Shown: piece after piece, positions 1-11,204 of the stretch | How positions within the stretch are numbered: position 1 is the stretch's first letter | How the letters are laid out: every line of letters begins with the position of its first letter | Origin: Lepas anatifera | Taxonomy: Eukaryota; Arthropoda; Thecostraca; Lepadidae | Assembly (NCBI GenBank): GCA_034440635.1 | Contig: JAOTON010002075.1 | Span: 1,459,501 to 1,523,500 of the forward strand | Length of the DNA: 64,000 bases | Direction of reading: 5' to 3' | Notes under the pieces: generated by a model | Databases searched by the model: none | What the model was told of the DNA's origin: nothing | The model's input: only the letters and a program-made list of their open reading frames with translations | Made by a program: the position numbers and the translations under genes

Positions 1-269
1 TTATCCATTTTTTCTATAAGGCGGCATATCATTGCGTGGTCTTTCTCGGGCCTCACTTTGCCGGTCATCTGCCTGTGAGTAAGCCTCGCCCTGATGAACC
101 CGTCCCTCCTGTCGTATCCGAACACAGCCTCGGAGTCGGCCATTACCTCCTTCACACACAGTTCCACGCCCTGACCCTGAACGAGTAAGTCAACAACTTC
201 CATGGAAGTAGTCTGCAACATCTTGATCTCCTCGGCAGGAATGCTCAGAGTGAGCACAGGATAGCATAC
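1..269 (-). CDS. partial candidate exon of an unrecognised protein
   Basis: The - strand is open without a stop from a good acceptor (CTGTAG, with the AG at 271-270) to the window edge, giving about 89 residues in phase 0. The product is mixed and charged, starts VCYPVLTLSIPAEE and later contains FGYDRRDGFIRARL. The composition looks like a normal folded protein, unlike the simple-sequence ORFs elsewhere in the window. I do not recognise the family, and the exon runs out of the window. It could be a neighbouring gene or a further exon of the - strand gene seen at 39-58 kb. It could also be a piece of a transposon ORF. The call rests on open frame, composition and splice acceptor only. Confidence 0.4.
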
Positions 270-435
270 CTACAGCCTCCAGTTTGATCATTTGATTATT
301 ACATTACTACACTGTCTTACTCCAAGGTCTCACATACAAACCACGCTTGTAGCCAGACCCAAATCTGAGTAAGAGCTAAACTAGAGAAAAAGCTCAACCA
401 GCTGACCAGCCAAAGTTATTAAGGGTAGAGGGGGA

Positions 436-650
436 GGGGGGTGCTGTGTTGCAGTAGGCAGCACATTTGTGTTCTGCACCATAGGTTCCGGGTTCCAATC
501 CCCGTCAGGGACAGTGAATGAGAACAACCTGACTATCCCTCCCAACAGGATGAGAGTTGGCGACACCGTATAATCCAAAAGGTTGGTGCGTTGCTAAAAG
601 GAATGTGGCACCTTTATAACGTGATTTTGACTGAGATAGCCAAGTTTTAA
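436..650 (+). repeat. tRNA-derived SINE, copy 1
   Basis: A tRNA-like head has a degenerate A box (TGTTGCAGTAGG) and a clear B box (GGGTTCCAATCCCC, about 490-503). The body and tail contain CCCAACAGGATGAGAGTTGG and a GGTTGGTGCGTTGCTAAA block. A second copy with the same tail lies at 41422-41870. The last 50 bases, from AATGTGG to ACTGAGATAGCCA, recur alone near 58430-58485, so the 3' tail may be shared with a partner LINE. Such SINEs are transcribed by Pol III from the A and B boxes and moved by LINE machinery. Confidence 0.7.
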
Positions 651-1485
651 AGCATGCCGGAAAACCCGGTACATACTCAATATATCATTTGTCTTGCAAC
701 TCTAAGCTTCCGTAGATAAAAGCTAAAACCTACCTGAAATGTACCCCTCATGCACCCTGAGCAGCAGGCCACAGTTGCCAGTTGTTGGTGTGACGACATA
801 TGCTGACGTCACGGTGAGTACCAGCTAATCGAAGCCCTTGAAGCCTATTGAATATGGTAGTGGTTACCAGATCATGACACCATCCACAGGCAGATATTTA
901 TTTTCCCATAGAAGCGCATTTTAAAGATTAAAATATTGAACTTATTGTACATTTTTCAGAGAAATCAGGGATGGTTCCATGATTTTCGGCTAGCAATACC
1001 CCTAATTACACTAAATTCCAGGATTAGACCAAGGTGCGACATTCACTTTAAAACGTCAACAATTGCCAAAGTTGTTAAGGTTCAAAACTCGAGAAATCCC
1101 CTATCTTCAAAACAAGGGGGTGACCAGGAGAGGGCCAGAGGGTGCCATGGCCTCTCAGCAGCTGCCCGGGTATCCAGCGCATCCGCCTGGCTACAAATAT
1201 ATTCGACGTTTTGATTTGGTAACCAAGTTGCCGTGCTGCAAGGATACTGACAACAATGCATCGTGAAGTCAACGGAGACTTCAACGCCGTCCTACTGAAA
1301 ACATGCCTTCAGAAAAGGCCGTTCCGCACCCATTAAACGTAGATTCACCGGATTTGTTTTGCTTGCATCATGTTTGCAACATATCATGACATAATAAAAT
1401 CACTACTCTTAATCCGAAATCGGAAATTATTTTCTGACGACTTGGTCTGGTGTGCATCCTTATTTGCGCCCCGTTTCCAAAATCT
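651..1485. other. no recognisable feature
   Basis: Short ORFs occur on both strands around 936-1284 but have no family resemblance, and no repeat structure was seen. Confidence 0.5.
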
Positions 1486-1770
1486 AAGTAGGTTTGGGTC
1501 ATCTTAGGGTGGGTCACCAGGACAGGTCAAGTGACCTCGAGTCCAAAATTTTTTGAAGTAATACCAGTGAGAGAAGTTTCAATCTATTGGTCTGATATTT
1601 TTGTCACAGAATGAGCCCAATAAGGAGCACAAGTTTTGGCTAAGGAGTTCTTTATATCAGTAAACTAGGGTGAGTTGCGCGCTATGACCTTTCAATTGAA
1701 TATGCATGCAAAATGGGAAATGACCAAAACGTTACTCTTTTTTGAGGTGCACGTCCTAAAATGACCTCTT
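1486..1770. mobile_element. decayed relic of the TTAA-type MITE family
   Basis: The block reading GGTCACCAGGACAGGTCAAG, followed by a tract with TTTGAAG, a later CAATTGAA and a final ATGACC, runs in the same order as the intact copies at 28075, 30302 and 53631. Termini are not preserved. Assignment is by shared internal word order only. Confidence 0.4.
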
Positions 1771-3858
1771 CTCAAGATCGTGGTGTCTTACGCCACTCTT
1801 GATGGTCAAATTGAAATTTTACTGTGAGCTGTGAGACGCCACTGAGAGCTAAGCAGCTTTTAAGGCTGGAATCGTTAAAATCGAAAATGTTGGTGATAAA
1901 AATTTCGTTTTAATATCTGGTAGTGCGTTCGTATTGTCATCTCCACTCGAATGACGTTGGGCCAGATCATTTTACATGTTGACCTAGCCCGGTCATATCG
2001 TACATAATTTGATTTGCTGTAACGATAGGAATGTCAGGATGCCTAAAAATTGGCTGACTCAACCCAGCCGATGGCTGAAGCCAAAAACCCTGTCCCTAGC
2101 CTGCTACCTTTCGTGACATGTCAAGGCCTTAAGATTGGCATTGGCCCAGCAGTAAATAGATACACTAGAGAGGTTTCGTAATAATTTCTCGCCCTTTTCA
2201 TCTTCCAGCCTCCTCGTTTTCTTGTTTTGCGTTCTACCATAAGAGCCGAGATCGACGGGGGATAAGTTTGATATTTATGCCCTATTGGTTTAATTATTAC
2301 TCCAAAGCGAGCATAAATTTTTAACATCCACTTGGAAAATATTATACTGTGATTCCTTCTAACACATCGGTTCCTATTTTGGACGTCTGGAAAACTATCA
2401 AACTTTTTAAAACGCTAATTGTTCCATACAATTTCTTGGTGCCTATAATCTGGCAATTTCTGAACACACCTCACAAAGTTTAAACACCGAGAATAGTTTC
2501 AAGCCAGAGTGTGAGCAATGTGCTCATTCAGAACTTCTTCTAATTCTTCAAAACATTCCCTCAACCGTGATAAAAAATTACCCGCATCCAGACATAAAAA
2601 TTAAAAATAAATTCACAGGGCGGCAACGTAACGCGGCCCTGTCTATTCGATCACATCGGGAAACCAGAGGAAGACTGTAATATATCCCTTTCACCAGGGT
2701 GAGGGCTAGTGTGCTACAATTCAAATATACGGCCACGTAGTTTTAGTTTGGCAATCTCACACAGTCACCAAGCAGGGTTTCGGCCACGGGAGGTCTGAAG
2801 GCTGTGGGGGCACCATGGAAACCGGGCCCCTCCCTTGTTTTTTCGTATCGTATTTTGGCGGTAGATTTCCACAAAATAAACACTGCTCTGCCTCTTTCAC
2901 TGTTCTTGTTTTATCCATAGTACAATCTCCTCAATCAGACCAAGAGCTTGCAAATTTGGGTCACCAAATATCGAGGCCGGCCCATGTATGGCAGACACCC
3001 TGTTCAGGACACATTTCATTTCATTCATTTCATCCTGTTCAGGACACATTTCGAGAAATGGAATATTGTCAAGTGTATGATATTGTATCTGGCTAAGTCT
3101 CTTTTCATTCTAGAAAGCACACAGACCAACCTGAATACAAGCTTTAGCTATGAAGTTACAGAATGCTACTGGTTTTAAGTACGCAGTATTACAGTCCCCC
3201 AGTATCAGAAATGATAACCTATGCTTTGCCTGGAGCTGGTCATGAATATTGCACACGAAAAAAACGAAAAAAACAACACAGGGAGATGTGACTCAGATGC
3301 TGTATTCAGGTTGTGAAAAGCTACCGTAAACTTGCTTTAGAGGCCTTTTGTTCCCCTTTTTATTATCCCCTTTATTATTATAGATGTGATTTTAGGTCTT
3401 TCCCACAAGATACTATTTACTGATGTCACGTGACTATGCCAAACTTTACATTCTTTCGAAACTCTTGTTGAACCATCTAAGGAAAGTAATCTTGGAACCA
3501 TCTCACTTCATCCGATATTTTCGCTGACGAAGCTCTGTAAATACAGAACGAAAACTCCGACCCAAAAACACGTTGTGTAGTAGGTCCGAACGACCATATC
3601 CGAACATCCGAACTCCACACCATGTCGTTCCAACAAGTACACAAATATTGTTGCAAAGCGATGAGACACGATAAATAAAGCTACGGTTTCCATGATTTGT
3701 TCTCGGCTTTGAGGGTATCAAGCGTTCGGATTGTCTTGCCTCCCCATTAAAAAAGCACGGTTAAAATGAAATTGTGCAGGTGACGAAGGGCAACCTGTTG
3801 TTGTCAACTTATAAAGCATACATATGTCAAAGTATTCCATAAAATGCTGGGCATTGAG
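1771..3858. other. no gene seen; one short direct repeat
   Basis: No convincing coding sequence. A 19-base direct repeat (CCTGTTCAGGACACATTTC) lies about 36 bases apart near 2998-3055. ORFs at 2815-3178 and 3503-3721 are low-complexity or random in look. Confidence 0.5.
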
Positions 3859-4650
3859 TCATCCCAGCTCTTCAATGACATCCGAGTCATGGTCGTGCTT
3901 CCTTCGAACTGATACTATTCTGGCCGCAAAGTTAAAAATCATCTGCATCTTGTTCTTTGATTCAGAGTTTGTGCTTCCATAGACCTGAATGCAGTACCTT
4001 GAAAATACAAGCGAGTCAATAAAACGAAGGAGTACTTCAGTGGGCAGAATATGTCTGGCATTATACGAAGCAACGAGCATACCAAAATATCGATCCGACA
4101 TACACTTGAGATGATGAGACCAAGAAAGATTGCGATGCATATATACACCTAAATTTTAAACTACATTTTTACTTCCAATTTCCTCATTCATAAACTGAAA
4201 TCGTACAGGTTGTGATATGTGTTTTAGCTGCCTTTGGTCGCCACACAGGAGAAGCTTCGTCTTGCTGGCATCATCTCGTTTTGTTGAAACCATGTGGTCA
4301 TCACTTCCAGAATTTCTTCCTAACAATGTTTTATTTCAGGCATACGACCACGTGGACCAGTGATTCCTAGCTGTATTTCGTCTGCGTACCTCATACAACT
4401 AACTCGAAAGTCATGACAACTGATGGGATGTGATACGTTAGATCATTACCCGCCATATTTGCGAGCACCGGGTCCAAACGTGTGCCCAGAGAAGTACCCA
4501 TCTTGATAGGGAGGGGTTCCCAGACTTTATCCCCGATTTGGACTCGTTGCATATCTCCGCTAAGAAAGCTCCGGAACCGGATGGATTTGCAAAAGCTCTA
4601 ATTTAGTCAGAAGTGATCCATGGTCAATGACATCATAGAACTCGTCTATC
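3859..4650 (-). pseudogene. LINE reverse-transcriptase fragment
   Basis: Reading the - strand with several frame changes gives the ordered landmarks of a CR1/Jockey-type non-LTR reverse transcriptase. A DHGSLLTKLELL segment (the usual DH..LL.KL box) is followed by a LGTRLDPVLANMAGNDL block (the GV.QGS.LGP box), a degraded catalytic box YADEIQLG (normally YADD), a WFQQNE segment and LLLCG. The thumb-like tail from about 4140 to 3859 is open: HLKCMSDRYFGMLVAS, then LVFSRYCIQVYG, then FAARIV. The second catalytic Asp is Glu, and stops and frameshifts are present, so the copy is dead. No endonuclease domain or 3' tail was identified. Confidence 0.7.
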
Positions 4651-4678
4651 AGATTATCTGAATGTTTCGTATTGCGCC

Positions 4679-5110
4679 ACAATAATCTTTGGTCTCATAT
4701 TGCGACCCAAACTGCTATGCACGGTGACCGCTCACGGGTAAACCAATTGACCTAAGGTCATAAGATTTATGTGTCTTATAAACAAAGGTTGAAGGTACGG
4801 TTTGACAAATTTGCGACATTCTAGGCCTTGTAACCTATCCGCTAAACGTCCCTAAATATGGCCAATTTTCGAAAATATTCACAGTTTGGTTACGGGTTTG
4901 ACCATTTTGCGACCTTACGAATAAATTTCGGTGCATATTGTGACCCATTAAAAGAGCCTCTCTTCTATTCCGTACTTGACCATATTGCGACCCAAACCCT
5001 GTGCAGAGGCTTTGGGTCGCAATATGGTTTATTAAATAATTGGTAGTATGGTTTTCATCCGTGAGATGTCTCTGTTAGGTCGCAATATGAGCCCCAAAGA
5101 TTATCTTGGG
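4679..5110. mobile_element. foldback (palindromic) MITE-like element
   Basis: The left end (ATAATCTTTGGTCTCATATT, then GCGACCC) is the inverted counterpart of the right end (GGTCGCAATATGAGCCCCAA, then AGATTAT), giving about 35-bp imperfect inverted ends. A perfect 17-bp-stem hairpin sits inside at 4979-5027, with arms CCATATTGCGACCCAAA and its complement and a 14-base loop. The same GGGTCGCAATATG word recurs near 19705-19735. No ORF. Superfamily unknown. Confidence 0.55.
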
Positions 5111-5194
5111 TCGTAATATGAGCCAAAACAATTACCAATATTTTATGTTAATTTGGAGGTCTCTGGCAGTCTGTTTAGCATTTATAACATATTA

Positions 5195-5480
5195 ATGATG
5201 TATTTGGAGTGGTTTTTGCTCCGATAATTACCGGCCAATTTCAAAAATATTTTCTTCTTCAGATCTGGCTCTCGATGATCTTTTCAAAACTTTCACCAAA
5301 GTAGTCTTAAAAATTTTGGATGTTATTATAATATACCAATTACACCTTTGGAGTGGTTTTGCTCCGGCACTTACCGACCGATTAAAAAAAATTCTTTGTT
5401 TTTTGGCCTCACTATTGAATGATCCATACAAAACATTCATCAAAGCAGTCAGAAAAACTTTGGTTGACATTATATTATAT
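5195..5480. repeat. diverged tandem duplication of about 142 bp
   Basis: Two adjacent units each run in order through TTTGGAGTGGTTT, GCTCCG, TTACCG, a TTCAAAA or ACAAAACATTCA block, AAAGYAGTC and TTTGG. The first starts near 5195 and the second near 5336. Confidence 0.6.
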
Positions 5481-5735
5481 TTATTATATTTACGTCGGGT
5501 TGGATGCTCTGATCAGATCCTTCAACTTCAAGACGTAGGAAGGCAGGCCGCGGCGCGGCCGCACGGCGAACTCCGCCAGAGCCACCCTCACGTTTCTGAC
5601 GTTTGGTTCGACACCACGACGTACCATGAGGTCCCCGATGGCAGGCTCCGCGGGCGTCCACGGCGTTGCAGCTGTCGAGAGAGGCTTCTTTCTGGTCTCG
5701 AACTGCCTGCGCTGGTAAAAGGCCCTCAGCGGGCT

Positions 5736-6784
5736 CTAGATCCTGACGCCTGTCTCCTCCTCCACTTCCATTGCATCAACGGGAGTCACACTTGGTTGCA
5801 ACCTAGGTAGTTTTAGTGGTGGCGTGCCTTCTGGTCTGCGGTTGTGCTCTAGTTCAGTTAGCTGGACCGCCTCCTCTTGCTCTGCTGATGCCGAGGCGAT
5901 CTGTTTGGGCTCTGGTTCAGACGCCTCGTGTGATAGCTGTACCACCTCCGCTTGTTCTGGTTCACCCGCCTCACGGGGTAGCTGGACCGCCTCCTGTCCT
6001 GTCCTGGCTGCGGCTGCAAGGCCCCACTGCAGAACCAATACCTCAGGAACACAGCCTGCGCCTCAACATCCATGTTCTCCCTGTTCCGGACATCATAATA
6101 CCGTTTTGCTACGGCGTAGCTGTGCCTTCTGTAGAATGTTAGCACCTTGGTCTGATGGTGGGTAAGGGTGCTCTCCTCCGCCATCTGAAACATGAGAGAG
6201 GCATGGGCACGTCGGCCCATGGTGATCTGCCTCTCCAGCCGGGGTCCGAGCAGGTGTCGCACGCAGTGGGACATGTGCCCGTAGTACATGAGGAGGCCGG
6301 CGAAGAGGGCGTCCGTCGTCTCCCGGCCTGTTATGCAGTGGTGACGGACCTGACGCATATAGTACTCCAGTGCTGACATGAGGGCTGGTGGAATGATGAT
6401 GGTCGTGAAACCCGTGGTCTTTACAGGGTTCTCTCCCTCGTGGGTTATCGACCACACAACTTCTCCAGGGAGGAGTTTTTTCGTGTCGAAGTCCTTTACG
6501 AGCAGGCTCTTCCAAATCCCAGTTCTGTGTCTACTGAACAGTGAAAGTGCTATATATAGCACCTGTCTGTAGTTGCGAGCTTGGTCCTTGGTAAGCTCGC
6601 TGCGATTCAGCTTCAAAAAGGCTTCCAGCCAGCTTGTGGCTGTCCTGTAGGTCTTGAGCCTCTCTTCCGTGTCTTGGCGGACGTCCAGCGGTGTTTCTTG
6701 TTGTTTCATCACTCTTTTTGCCCGTTCCTCGGTTCCTGACTTTGACGAGCGCTGGCGACTTACGAATTGATCGTAAGTCGCCAT
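5736..6784 (-). CDS. tyrosine-recombinase-like protein of a mobile element (probably broken)
   Basis: A 308-residue ORF (6784-5858) begins MATYDQFVSRQ. It contains a helical region with W and L spacing, then LSLFSRHRTGIWKSLLVKDF, whose Arg resembles the first catalytic Arg of tyrosine recombinases. A beta-rich segment follows (VVWSITHEGENPVKTTGF), and near the C-terminus comes FYRRHSYAVAKRYYD, matching the His/Tyr end of the domain, with Tyr as candidate nucleophile. Similar architectures are known in Crypton- or DIRS-type and domesticated YR genes. The tail is probably frameshifted: an overlapping frame (6038-5736) is acidic, with repeated AVQL/EPE units and a stop after ETGVRI. The likely N-terminal part lies at 8812-7803, separated by a LINE insertion. 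The second Arg/His box is not clear, so activity is doubtful. Confidence 0.5.
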
Positions 6785-7066
6785 CGCCGCAAACTGGTTT
6801 TTTTAATTTTTTTAACCCACTACCCATTGATTAGGTAGGGGAGTGCCCTTCCTTACCCGTGCGACCCAATAACTAAGGCTCCATAGGATTAGACAGTTAG
6901 GTATTATTACATTGTTAACGGGTCGCACCACTCCCCGCTCAACTTTTTATATTTTCCATGCCTAGGTTACATACATTGTTTAGAATATTTCCCGTGCGCC
7001 CCCGAAAAGAATAGTAACACTAGTAACATTCAGGGAGTGCACGGGTACTAGGAGGGTATTAGTGGG

Positions 7067-7818
7067 TTAGTTATTAATAGGTAAAACCTCTAGTGTGTTT
7101 TTAGAAGAGAAGAAGGTAAAAGTGAACATTATTTGGAGAAAAAAGTTAGTGATACCAACGGCCCATGCGTGCAATCTCAAATTAATATCAGATTTCCTGC
7201 AATGTTTTATAGGCATCAATGAAGTAATTTCGTAAACATTTTTTAACTGAATCTTTTCTAAAGGTACATCATTAATATCTGGAAAGATAGAGCAAATTAC
7301 TTGGTTCCAAGCCTTTGGCGCCGAACATGAAAGTGAGAAGGATCTATAATTTGTGGTAGATAGTGGCACAGAAAAATGTTGAATGAGACGAGTATTATTG
7401 GAATCATGAAGCTGGAAAAGTGACAATATAGATATTGGCAAAGAATGCTTCAAAAATTTGGACAAAACTATGATTTTTGTCAATGACCGTCTTGTAGCTT
7501 CAGTAAGTTTAATTCACAAAAGTTCATTAGAAGGATGAAGAAAGGTTTTTCAAGATGATTCTTAAAGCTCTCTTCTTAGCCTGACCAGTTTCTCTAATTT
7601 AGATGGATAATTACTTCCCCAGATAACAGCACAATAGTTGAGATACGGGAGCACAAGAGCATTGTAAAGACAAAGAAGTTCTCAATTTAAATAGTATTTT
7701 ACTCTACTCATAATCCCAATATTTCTACTTAGTTGTGTTGCTATTTTGTCTATATGTGCTTCCCATTTCAAATTTTCATCCACAGAATACCCAAATATTT
7801 CACTACTGGTTTAACAGT
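7067..7818 (-). pseudogene. 3' part of a second LINE (Jockey/CR1-like RT thumb and C-terminus)
   Basis: From about 7815 downward the - strand reads VKYLGYSVDENLKWEAHIDK, then LSRNIGIMSRVKYYLN, a stop, then LVLPYLNYCAVIWGSNYP. These are the standard KYLG..D..L.W..HI and YC..VWG landmarks after a non-LTR RT domain. A last open segment (7483-7067) carries RSFSLSCSAPKAWNQV, the usual terminal RSF...P..WN motif. Stops and frame changes make it non-functional. It is 5'-truncated inside RT, and its 5' end abuts the recombinase-related ORF at 7803, so it looks inserted into that gene. Confidence 0.75.
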
Positions 7819-8812
7819 GAAGTCCAGTCTGTAGCGAGGTCATCTTCTACAGAGCTTAAAAGCCCCGTGATATAGGTGCACAGGCTCCGAATGGCCGCCT
7901 CCGTTCCTTTTCTCGCCGACTGGTGATCCTCCAGTGTCTTACGGAGGGCTTGACGTAGCTTCTCCAAATTCCCTGTTGTGCACAGCACGTGCCTCCAGTC
8001 TCCAGGCAAGAATCCCAGCGCGCTTGCGCAAGCGTCTGAGGTGGCCCGAGTAGGCATCTCTTGTTGCCCTGCTGGTTTCAGGGATCGCCTCATCGAATGG
8101 TCCAATGTTCACACTGGTCCCCGACAATTTCCCTTGACTGTGCCAGCTTGCTGCTGGCTGGCTCTGTCGGGCCGGCAGGTGGTCCAGTGCCAGGAAGTGG
8201 CAGTCCCGTTTTCCTGGCGGCGTCCGCCGTCAGGGCCACGTTTTTGAAACCAGAGATTATTAGCTGCCTCTGCAGCTCCATTTTTTCACTGAGCGACAGG
8301 CTTGAGTGTGCTTTCGTCTTTTTTCAAGTGCTTCAGCACTACAGACTTAGTGCAGTGGGGCCTTTGACCAAAACAGACCCGCAGGAGCATGTTGCGGATG
8401 TTTCCGCTGCTGGATCAGCGAATGTCATCAACTGCTTATTCAATGCCACTGGACACCCTGTCCCCGACACGCAGTGGCCAGGGTTGCTGTCTGAAACATG
8501 ACGTCGCATGCATTTTGTCTTAACGAAGCGAAGGCTTGAAGGGCACCAGACCTTCCCTCCAACCTTCTCCCGGAGGTCACTCGGCTCCCAGTACGTTTGA
8601 TCAGCGTTTGGAGGCGCAGTGGACGTGCCCTGAGGCTCTTCAGCAGACATGTCAGCGAAGGCCCGCGGCGTGCCCTCAAGGGGGTCCTCAGAAGCCGCGT
8701 CTAGATGGGAAAACCTCTCCCCGCCAGCGATGCGTTGGCGAGTCACTCGACCCTGTAGACGCCGGCACGTAGTCAGCATCGTCGTCGTCAGCCGACTCTG
8801 GTTGGTGCACAC
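7803..8812 (-). pseudogene. candidate N-terminal part of the tyrosine-recombinase gene
   Basis: Two or three open stretches in shifting frames run toward 7803. The first is rich in Asp and Ser (DDDDADYVPASTG). Next is VWCPSSLRFVKTKCMRRHV, with spaced Cys/His like a degenerate zinc finger. The last (8105-7803) is helical: LEKLRQALRKTLEDHQSARK, then LSSVEDDLATDW. Acidic leader, C/H finger and recombinase domain, in that order, occur in eukaryotic YR genes, and the recombinase-like ORF lies just beyond the LINE on the same strand. The link is inferred from order, strand and composition. Frame breaks or unseen introns prevent a continuous reading. Confidence 0.35.
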
Positions 8813-8867
8813 TATCAGGGAGTCCCCTCGTCCGACTCATCGTTGATCAGGTTTTCTGCAACAAAGA

Positions 8868-8960
8868 GAAATTGTTGCAGAAATTACTGCAGAAATCGGA
8901 AACAATGCGCCGCCAAACTAAGTGAAACGGCATATTTCGTGTTCTCGGGAGCCTGTATTT
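8868..8960. repeat. dispersed duplicate, copy 1 of a block shared with 9985-10075
   Basis: Both blocks contain TTGCAGAAATT, CTGCAGAAATC, ACAATGCGCCGCC and GCATATTT in the same order and spacing. Between them lie an unclassified repeat and a hAT MITE. Confidence 0.6.
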
Positions 8961-8989
8961 AAGCACATACATTTATCAACATCATCATG

Positions 8990-9500
8990 TATTACTAACA
9001 CTTCCGCAAGATTGAGGTGGCCTTTAAAGTGTTGTCGTGATGAGTATGAGGTAATGATAAGCTTTGGAAGGAGAAGGGAAGGCTGAGGAAAGGTGAGGAT
9101 AAAGAGGATGGGATTCTACCTGGACATAGGCGGATCCAGGATTGCCGATCGGGGGCACCTTCCCGGGGGCGCCATCCGGACCGGGGGGCGCCATCCGGAC
9201 CAGGGGGCGCCACTTATGACCGGCAAAAGCTATCAGGTGGGCGCCAAATCCTATCAGTGGGCGCCGACTTTCGCATCCTGGGGGGGTGGGAAGCGACATT
9301 TCAGGGGGCGCCATCGACCTTTTAGGGGGCGCCGAGGGTCGATCGGGGGCACGTGCCCTTGCCCCCTGGATCCGCCTATGTACCTGGAGGGGTCGCTGCA
9401 GCCACAGGCGCATGCGCTCACAGCCTCCAGGTAGAGTAAGGAGAAGGATAAGGATTATGTACCGGCTAAGGAACACACACAGATACAATTACGCACGCAC
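8990..9500. repeat. unclassified interspersed repeat, copy 1 (hosts a hAT MITE)
   Basis: The flanks of the MITE at 9125-9380 align with 16610-16840. Shared landmarks are AACACTTCC, GGTGGC, TTAAAG or TTCAAG, GTCGT.ATGA, GGATAA or GGATTA, then the palindromic pair CTACCTGGAGG and CCTCCAGGTAG around GGGTCGCTGC, then AAGGATAAGGAT. Function unknown; it may be the tail of a longer retroelement. Confidence 0.6.
9125..9380. mobile_element. hAT-type MITE, 256 bp, with perfect 8-bp TSD
   Basis: The ends are exact inverted copies (CATAGGCGGATCCAGG and CCTGGATCCGCCTATG). The element is flanked by TACCTGGA at 9117-9124 and 9381-9388. The interior is made of repeated GGGGGCGCC words and has no transposase. 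An 8-bp duplication with a CA..GGCGGATCCAG terminus fits hAT. The related repeat at 16740 lacks the element and shows one TACCTGGA, which is an empty site. Confidence 0.85.
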
Positions 9501-9984
9501 TTCGTGCATTTAAACTAAAATAATATGAGGGTGAAAATGCTTGATTCTTCGGCTTCGTATTCATTTTGTTTTCAATCTGATAAATTTCGTTGTTTGTGCT
9601 CCATCTTGTCTGTAACAGTCTTCATTTCCATGCTTCACTTCTGTTCAGTTGTTGTGTTTTTTTCTTTAATCTCCAGTGCTGATGTTTACTTTCTCAAAAC
9701 TTGTTTTTTCTTGTTGCCAAAATGAGCCATCCTGAAATATTTCAATATTTCTGCCGTGGAAGCTTTTTCTTGAGGGAGCTCACAAAAACACGTGAAACAC
9801 AACGAAAAATCAAGGGCAAAGATAAACGACGAAAGGACGGTAGTAGGCCAAAAATCACCATTTAAAAGGAAAAATTGAATCGGTTTTGCCCACGCTGCCT
9901 TGATCAGTATGGTGGAGATCGCAATGAACCCTTCACACTTCGAAGCTCAGGGGGCAGAAATGTGTGTCAAACTTTTATTTTAAA
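9501..9984. other. no recognisable feature
   Basis: AT-rich DNA. A Phe- and Ser-rich 66-residue ORF (9525-9725) looks like translated T-rich sequence. Confidence 0.5.
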
Positions 9985-10075
9985 AGATGTTTGCAGAAAT
10001 TGCTGCAGAAATCAGAGACAATGCGCCGCCGAACTAGTTGGAACAGCATATTTTGTTTTCTCAGTGGCCTGTGAA
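9985..10075. repeat. dispersed duplicate, copy 2 of the 8868-8960 block
   Basis: See the first copy. Here the block falls within an 83-residue + strand ORF (9875-10126) that has several Cys but no recognised motif. Confidence 0.6.
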
Positions 10076-10215
10076 TCCAATGACATAGCTCAGGGGGCAG
10101 AAATTTACATCAAACTTTCCTTTTAAAGATGTTCTTTGCATTAAATGCTATCTTCCGTATTTTCCATATCTTCCTTACATCAAAATTTCAGGTCATAGAT
10201 CCAACTCTTTAGATT

Positions 10216-10353
10216 ATGTCTGCAATCATCGGGGAAGGAATTAACTGGCAAGCTTTACCTCAGGTTAAAGTTGAACCGGGAGAGACCCGGACCCTTCGAA
10301 GCGATCTACCAGAAGATTACCAAGGATTGCCAGTCGTCCCTATCTTAGCCTAA
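10216..10353 (+). CDS. 45-residue orphan ORF
   Basis: The frame from ATG 10216 to TAA 10353 encodes a peptide containing INWQALPQVKVEPGETRTLR, then LPEDYQGLPVVP. The composition is protein-like but no family is recognised. It may be an exon remnant or chance. No promoter or splice signal was identified. Confidence 0.15.
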   Translation: MSAIIGEGINWQALPQVKVEPGETRTLRSDLPEDYQGLPVVPILA

Positions 10354-11204
10354 CTAAGAGATCAAATGAAAGTGATTCAGAAAAGGGGCTGGGTTAGCCC
10401 CACAGCAGTCTAAACTAGACCACTCCACAGCAAGAAGTCAGATTCACTGATTTATTAGCACAGATCATTGTTGAGGCAGGGCAAAGCATAACTTCGGCTG
10501 ATCTGTCCTAATAATACAACATTTTCCTAGGCCGGGGCCCGTATTCACGTCGATATCTTAACTTAAGTTCATCTTAAGTTATGCGTTTATCTTAAAATAT
10601 TTTGGTATTCACGTTGACATCGTAAGTCGGTTTTCATCTTAAGTTAAACTTACGACGAAAATGCGATGTCGCAGACAGCTTTCGATGAAAATGAAATTTC
10701 CGATTCACGTCGACCATCTTACGTAAGTTCATCTTAAGTTTGGTATTCACGTCGATTTTGCCTACGCTCATCGTAAGTCGGCCTATTGTTTCAACACAGA
10801 GTATTTACGTCTACTCGGTAGGTGACTTAACTGTTTGATTAATGGACTTATTTTGCCTTACTCTCCACCTTCATTGTAATATTTCCTTGTAATGCTATTC
10901 ATTGTACCTACAATGTAAGCTAGACCCAGACTCATCGAAAATAGACCGATAATTGAATTAAAAGATGAATACCCCACTTAAACATAAAAAAGTTATATCA
11001 GGCTGATCTCGTCTTTCATACCAATATTTATTTTGACGCTTTAATTTAAGGCTTAGCCCGGTTAACTGTTTGTGTATGCAAATGCAAGAAGTGAAGCGCG
11101 TTCCATCCCAAGTGAAAATAGTAACAATGGAAATGTTGTGAATCTATTCATTCTTACTTTGCAATCTTTTGGGATTATCGGAGACACCCCTAACCATTGC
11201 AAAT

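Noticed and set aside
436..560. Functional tRNA gene
   Set aside because: The B box is good but arms do not fold into a full cloverleaf, and the sequence continues into a tail shared with another SINE copy.
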